64,000 nt of DNA from Synaphobranchus kaupii (Eukaryota; Chordata; Actinopteri; Anguilliformes; Synaphobranchidae), in NCBI GenBank assembly GCA_029718625.1, contig CM056379.1, positions 60,911,626-60,975,625 of the forward strand, written 5' to 3'. The translations under genes and the position numbers were made by a program. The notes under the pieces were generated by a model. It had not been told where the DNA came from. It saw nothing but the letters and a program-made list of their open reading frames with translations, and did no database searches. Position 1 is the stretch's first letter, and every line of letters begins with the position of its first letter. Of this stretch, positions 59,319-64,000 are shown piece after piece.

Positions 59319-59797
59319 CAAGAGTCTTTTGATGTTGTTGGGTCACAGACATCAGGAAGTCATGGCATGCAAAGGATATGCGACCAAATATTAAAACTTT
59401 CAACTTAGTGTATGTAAACTTCTGACCCACTGGAATTGTGATATAGTGAATTAAAAGTGAAATAATCTGTCTGTAAACAATTGTTGGAAAAATGACTTGA
59501 AATGAAAGTAGATGTCCTAACTGACTTGCTAACACTATAGTTTGCTAACATGAAATCTGTGGAGTGGTTAAAAATGAGTTTTAATGACTTCAACTTAAGT
59601 GTATGTAAACTTCCGACTTCAACTGTATTACAGAATTGTATAATTATCTTCTGGGCAAATTCAAAATGACTTTGCAACTCACTAGCGCTGCTGCACTGTA
59701 CGTGCACCAGCAAAAGCCCCGGCACGGAAATAATGGAACTGTGACATGCAAATTAATAACTTATTAATGGTTCCTAAGATACATTTTCTCTCAATTA

Positions 59798-61196
59798 CAA
59801 ACCCAAATTCCAAAAAAGTTGGGACAGTATGTAAAATGCACATAAGAGCAGAAAGCTTTTGGCGAAATGGCTGTAAATCATCAAGGGTCTGAGGTATCAA
59901 ACGAGCCTCAAACCATTACTCTGCTGCCAGATATGCAGAAGATATGGATGGATTATAAAAGTACTAGAGTACAGAACCAAAATAACAAAAAATGTGTCAC
60001 TGTCCAATTAATTATGGTGCTCACTGTATTTAACTGAGAACAGTACAAAGAAAATATATTTTATGTTTTACCTTATCAACTTTATTGATTTTTGTAAATA
60101 TTCGCTAATTCCAAATTTGATGCCTGCAACACGTTCCAAAAAAGTTGGGACAGAGGCAAAAAAAAAGCCTGGGAAGTTCAAAAAACACCTGTTTGGAACA
60201 TTCCACAGGTAAGCCATCGCTCAGCTGCCAGATATGCAATAGATATGGATGGATCACATTAAGGATTGTTTCTCCGTGCGTAAAGGGCAAGGCCGAAAAC
60301 CAATATTGAATGCCCGTGACCTTCGATCCCTCAGACGGCACTGCATTAAAAACTGACATGCTTCTGTAATGAATATAACCACATGGGCTCGGGAATACTT
60401 CGGAAAACCGTTGTCAGTAAACACAGTTCGTCGCTGCATCTACAAATGCAAGTTAAAACTCTACTACGCAAAGCGTAAGACATATATCAACAACATCCAG
60501 AACAACATCCGCCGCTGACTGCTCTGGGCTCAAGCTCATCTGAGATCAAGCTCATCTGATGCAAAGTGGAAATGTGTGCTGTGGTCTGATGAGTCCACCT
60601 TTCAAATTGTTTTTGGAAATAATGGACGTTGTGTTCTCCGGGCTAAAGAGGAAAAGGACCATCTCAATTGTTACCAACGCAAGGTTCAAAAGCCAGTGTC
60701 TGTCATGGTATGGGGGTGTGTTAGTGCCCATGGCGTGGGTAACTTGCACATCTGTGAAGGCACCATTAACGCTGAAGGGTACATATGCATTTTGGAGCAA
60801 CATATGCTGCCATCTAGACAACGTCTTTTTCAGGGACATCCCTGCTTATTTCAGCGAGACAATGCCAAGCCACATTCTGAATGTGTTACAACAGCGTGGT
60901 TTCGTAGTCATAGAGTGCGGATGCTAGACTGGCCTGTCTGCAGTCCAGACCTTTCTCCCATTGAAAACGTGTGGTGCATTATGAAGTGCAAAATATGACA
61001 ATGAAGACCCCGGACCGTTGAGCAGCTGAAGTCTTATATCAAGCAAGAATGGGAAACAATTCCGTTTTCAAATCTACAACAATTAGTGTCCTCAGTTCCC
61101 AAAAGATTACTGAGTGTTGTTAAAATGAATGGTGATGTAACACAGCGGTAAACATGCCACTGTCCCAACTTTTTTTGGACGTGTTGCAGGCATCAA
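59798..61196 (+). mobile_element. Tc1-like transposon, right outer end missing
   Basis: Left outer repeat after TA: CAAACCCAAATTCCAAAAAA then GTTGGGACAG; left inner repeat CACGTTCCAAAAAAGTTGGG at about 60130; mirror inner repeat at 61162-61190 (GTCCCAACTTTTTTTGGACG). The right outer repeat is missing. Between the left repeats lies a core fragment (59862-59957) and the right end of a family-B Tc1 (59958-60026, ..GGTGCTCACTG/TA). A second core fragment (60212-60272) replaces the region that should encode the N-terminal DNA-binding domain. Confidence 0.8.
60273..61151 (+). pseudogene. Tc1-like transposase, in-frame stops, no N-terminus
   Basis: One continuous frame reads from about 60273 (KGQGRKPILNARDLRS) to a taa at 61149-61151. 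Catalytic blocks are intact: [22 protein letters not shown] and [12 protein letters not shown] carry the D, D and E. Also present are [10 protein letters not shown] and WETIPFSNLQQLVSSVPKRLL. Four TGA stops occur, at 60354, 60516, 60996 and 61002, with no frameshift. The two before RPRT are in a stretch that I expect to read K-(I)-R-Q-R-R, so both are CGA to TGA, a typical CpG decay. The first helix-turn-helix region is replaced by unrelated core sequence. Confidence 0.92.
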
Positions 61197-61415
61197 TGGA
61201 CTGCACTGGAGATCAAAGTCATGTCCAGCTAGCTCACGTGCTTCACCATACTTTAATTGGCCTGCTATTATACTGGAAGGGATCCACTGAAATAATTTTT
61301 TACAGTCCCTGTGAACCAGCTAAATGTCCCGTGCACTGCTAACCTATAGTGTGGTTGTAGCCCACAGGTAATAGAAAAGGTCCTACACCTATTGAGTGGA
61401 TCATGATCTTCCAGA

Positions 61416-62162
61416 TGTCACGGTTATTAGCAGCTTTTGCTGTGTCGCCGTTTGGTTTTCCTTTTGGTGTCGTCGGGACGCTCTATCGGATTTTTTTCAC
61501 CTCCGTCCCAATGTTTGTATCTCGCCCGGCAATTATCCCTTACACCTGCTTTGGGTTTCCTGCCGGTTATAAATAGCCCAGGACCTCCACATTCCGGCAC
61601 TTCGATATTGTCTTTGCTATGTTGACAACAAAGTCGGTAAGGTATAGGAAATTCGGTCACTGCATTTCTGGTTTGTATGAATAAGAAATGCAGCAAGTCC
61701 GGTTAGGTCTTTCTCTTCATCCTTTATTCTTGTTACCTGTTATCTTTTGTGTCTTTCGCCACAAGAGCTCTGGATAACAGGTTTTCTTTTCTGTTCTTTT
61801 ACTTCACTCGTTTTATCGAGTTTTGCTTTGTTTCACTACCTGCTGTTACTCCTAATTATTTAGTGCGTCAGGTTCTTTTGTTAGTTTTTCTCGCTGTTTA
61901 TCGAGATCGCCTCAGTTTTTGAGGTTGCTTTGTTTTGCCTTGTGCTAGGAAAGTTTTGCTCCCGATCCTGTGTTATCTCCGTCCTGGTGCGGCTACTTCC
62001 GCTTTTGTGGCGTATCTTTCGAGATACGCTTTTAGAAATCCTTATCGGTCGCGTTTGGTTCTCCGAACCTTACACTCCCCCTCACACCAGAGGCTTAAGT
62101 TAAAGTCCTAAGAACTTAATGAAGATCTGGAACAGGGAATAGCCTGCCAAACTGGCGTGACA
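61416..62162 (+). mobile_element. Probable solo LTR
   Basis: Starts TGTCACG and ends CGTGACA, the usual TG..CA pattern with short inverted ends. TATAAATAG at 61568-61576 lies 150 bases inside, followed by a pyrimidine-rich part, as in Gypsy-type LTRs. No coding part of a retroelement and no second LTR. The flanks (CAGA / GATA) give no clear duplication, so the boundaries are provisional. Confidence 0.5.
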
Positions 62163-62222
62163 GATATTAATTGGTGGGACAGATATTCTTGAGATGATTA
62201 CAGAGACTAGGACAGTGGCAGC

Positions 62223-62800
62223 TAGGGATGGGACAATAATCAATATTTATATATTGCAATAAAAAACATTAAAGATTATTTAATCGTCATAAATGTATGA
62301 TACCGAAATATCAAAATAACCGTCTGTTACACTTTAGCATTGGTCATATAAAACTGAAGAAGACGAGTATAACTGGCTACAGACACGGAGGGAGACACAG
62401 CTCTGACACTCGGTAGACACAGTGACATAAAGGACGTTTCCATTGTACCATAGCAGAGGTCTTACGCCGCAGCAGGAGATAACGTTACCAGAAACAATGG
62501 AGCTTTGCCCCCGTCAAAATGTTTACATTTACTTCAATAAGTTGCACGTTATTTCGTTGAAAAAAATGTGTATTTACTGCTGTTATTGGCACGGCCAGAA
62601 TGTTAATATTTTTACATAATGCTTAACAATAAAACATGTTTTCTGAAATTAGTATTTTTTAAGTAATTGAAGTACGTTTTAATACTGTTTTAAGACTTTC
62701 AAATTATTTCAATAATTATCAAGATAATATCGTATATTGTGAAAATGTTGGTCAAGATAATTGTAGCCTACTATGAAATTTTAATATCAGCACATGCCTA
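62223..62800. mobile_element. hAT MITE (TAGGGATGGGACAAT)
   Basis: 8-bp duplication GTGGCAGC exact on both sides (62215-62222, 62801-62808). Ends TAGGGATG and CATGCCTA are weakly inverted; ATAATC/GATTAT and ATATTGCAATA words mirror inside. Similar to the fish hAT families with TAGGGCTGGG ends. Non-coding. Confidence 0.9.
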
Positions 62801-62808
62801 GTGGCAGC

Positions 62809-63518
62809 AGTGGGTAGATATTGAGCAGAAGCGGCCAAATGAATAATGTACGATTACTGAAAAACAAAAAGAAAGACAAAGAGGAATGAATTTGAGAAGT
62901 GAAATGGACAAATTGTGAGAATCACTTTTACAGCCTGCTGTCCTTCACTCTGAGCTGGTGAGGGCAGTAAACAAGACAACACTGAGAAATTAATCACAAA
63001 TGCACACCAGTACCCCAGCTCTAGATACAGCACGCCTGTATCACAGAAGCAGATTGACTGTGATCAGCCTGATCCTAATATGTTCGTTGCATAGGGCGGT
63101 TTCCTAGATAAAACACCATTCAAATTGTTGTACCATAGATACCATGTACCATGTACCACCGATTTTAAAAAAACGCAATACCAGTTTTAGTTACATATTT
63201 GATGAAATAGGCTACTGTTAGTCACGGTCCTGTCAAACTTATAGTGTGACAAATATGGCTCCAAAAATAAATATTTTATTACTTTATACCACTGTTAGCT
63301 GTTAATATTTGATCTTATGGTTGTTGCACACATTAGTGAAGAGTATGAATATCTACACTAGAGGATATCACAACTTAAGTAGTTAGTGAATAACTAAGGG
63401 GCATGCGGTTGATACATACGTGTAACATGTATTTGCATCAGTCAGCGGAACACTATCAGGACAACATAGGTTTGTTTTGTTTGGTCTCCCTGGTACCAGT
63501 TGGGCTTACCAGATGCCC
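62809..63518. other. Intergenic, nothing recognised
   Basis: AT-rich sequence without recognised elements. Confidence 0.4.
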
Positions 63519-63571
63519 TCTCACAGTGTGTGTTTGTGTGTGTGTATGTGTGTGTGTGTGTGTGTGTGTGT
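63519..63571. repeat. (TG)n microsatellite
   Basis: Near-pure TG/GTGTGTA repeat. Confidence 0.93.
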
Positions 63572-63637
63572 AACAGAAAGAGAGAATGAAATGCAGAAAA
63601 AAAAGAGAGCAAAGCCTGCCCCAGCCTGCCTTGCAGC

Positions 63638-63675
63638 GGGGGGGGGGGGGGAGGGGGGGGGGGGGCGGGGGGGGG
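63638..63675. repeat. Poly-G tract
   Basis: About 35 G with isolated A and C interruptions, directly ahead of the possible promoter. Confidence 0.95.
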
Positions 63676-63699
63676 AACTGGAGATGGCCTTCCCGTAAC

Positions 63700-64000
63700 T
63701 GGCATACACCCTCGGCCAATCAGAGAGAGCCTCAACACACAGAACTCTTGGCTAAGGGCCAGCAGGATTTAGTAGCACAAGAGAGGTGCAGACTGAGCGC
63801 AGAGCTAGAGAGTGAGAAGGAAGAGTAACAGAGATAAATCTCTGGCGCTGTCTGCAGTTTGAAAAAGTCTCTTAAGGAATACCAACGATCACCGGCTAAC
63901 AAAGCTTGCCTTGGTATGTCAAAGATTTGTGTCTCTGTCTGTTATCTACCTTTGAGTTCTGGATTTGTCTCAGACTATCTTTGAGTGGTGAGCCTGATTG
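63700..64000 (+). promoter_or_regulatory. Possible promoter / 5' UTR of next gene
   Basis: A CCAAT box in GGCCAATCAGAGAG (63714) is followed by less AT-rich, CpG-containing sequence with few stop codons in some frames. In mammals the gene upstream of GPATCH8 is FZD2, on the opposite strand, which would fit this position and orientation; that is a synteny guess, since no coding sequence is visible before the edge. Confidence 0.25.

Larger units (their letters stand above)
57268..59625. mobile_element. Sleeping Beauty-like non-autonomous element with palindromic core (copy D)
   Basis: The left outer repeat CAGTTGAAGTCGGAAGTTTA and inner repeat CCAGTGGGTCAGAAGTTTAC, and their mirror images on the right (inner about 59403-59433, outer 59592-59625), form the classic IR/DR ends. 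The right end is followed by TA; the left has TA two bases further out (TACA/CAG). Inside, no transposase: 57518-58125 plus 59322-59394 is a palindrome (CATTTGAATGGATCTCTATG mirrored at about 58060) centred near 57850. A Harbinger element interrupts the right arm. Confidence 0.9.

Noticed and set aside
63442..63828. Open frames rich in Pro or Gly at the right edge
   Set aside because: Generated by the poly-G and TG repeats on either strand.

Overview
This is vertebrate nuclear DNA, almost certainly from a teleost fish. There are no prokaryote-style operons. The only cellular gene I can name is split into short exons with GT..AG junctions separated by introns of 14 to 25 kb. The rest is dominated by transposon families typical of fish: several Tc1/mariner families including a Sleeping Beauty-type IR/DR element, hAT and piggyBac-type MITEs, PIF/Harbinger, an L2/Rex-like LINE, tRNA-derived SINEs and a probable solo LTR. 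I cannot name the species.

Main gene. The minus strand carries the 5' part of gpatch8 (G-patch domain protein 8, a nuclear RNA-processing factor). Coding exon 1 (47469-47513, start codon), exon 2 (21921-21998) and exon 3 (7293-7365, most of the G-patch) join in frame. The remaining exons lie left of base 1, so positions 1 to about 47.5 kb are gpatch8 introns. Three CCAAT boxes lie just upstream of exon 1 and mark the promoter.

Layout. 1-7.3 kb is intron 3, with a decayed Tc1 at the edge, an hAT-like MITE and another Tc1 scrap. 7.4-21.9 kb is intron 2, with long G/C homopolymers, a 35-bp minisatellite split by an insert, a CpG-rich block, and six 53-bp tandem copies. 22-47.5 kb is intron 1 and very transposon-rich: hAT MITEs, an hAT inside an SB-type transposase, chimeric Tc1 elements, a piggyBac-type MITE carrying a LINE, a THAP-domain remnant and a 2.6-kb TTAA element. 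47.6-64 kb is intergenic: hAT, piggyBac-like and hairpin MITEs, a LINE interrupted by an hAT MITE, an SB-like element holding a Harbinger copy, a Tc1 copy whose decay is mostly in-frame stops, and an LTR. CCAAT-containing sequence at the right edge may belong to the next gene.

The most unusual pattern is one palindromic (foldback) core found inside Tc1 elements with different terminal repeats. Two of these have ends that do not match each other, which suggests end-swapping or repeated capture through the palindrome.

All calls come from reading the sequence. Element boundaries with exact target duplications are firm. Family names rest on remembered family motifs and were not searched.
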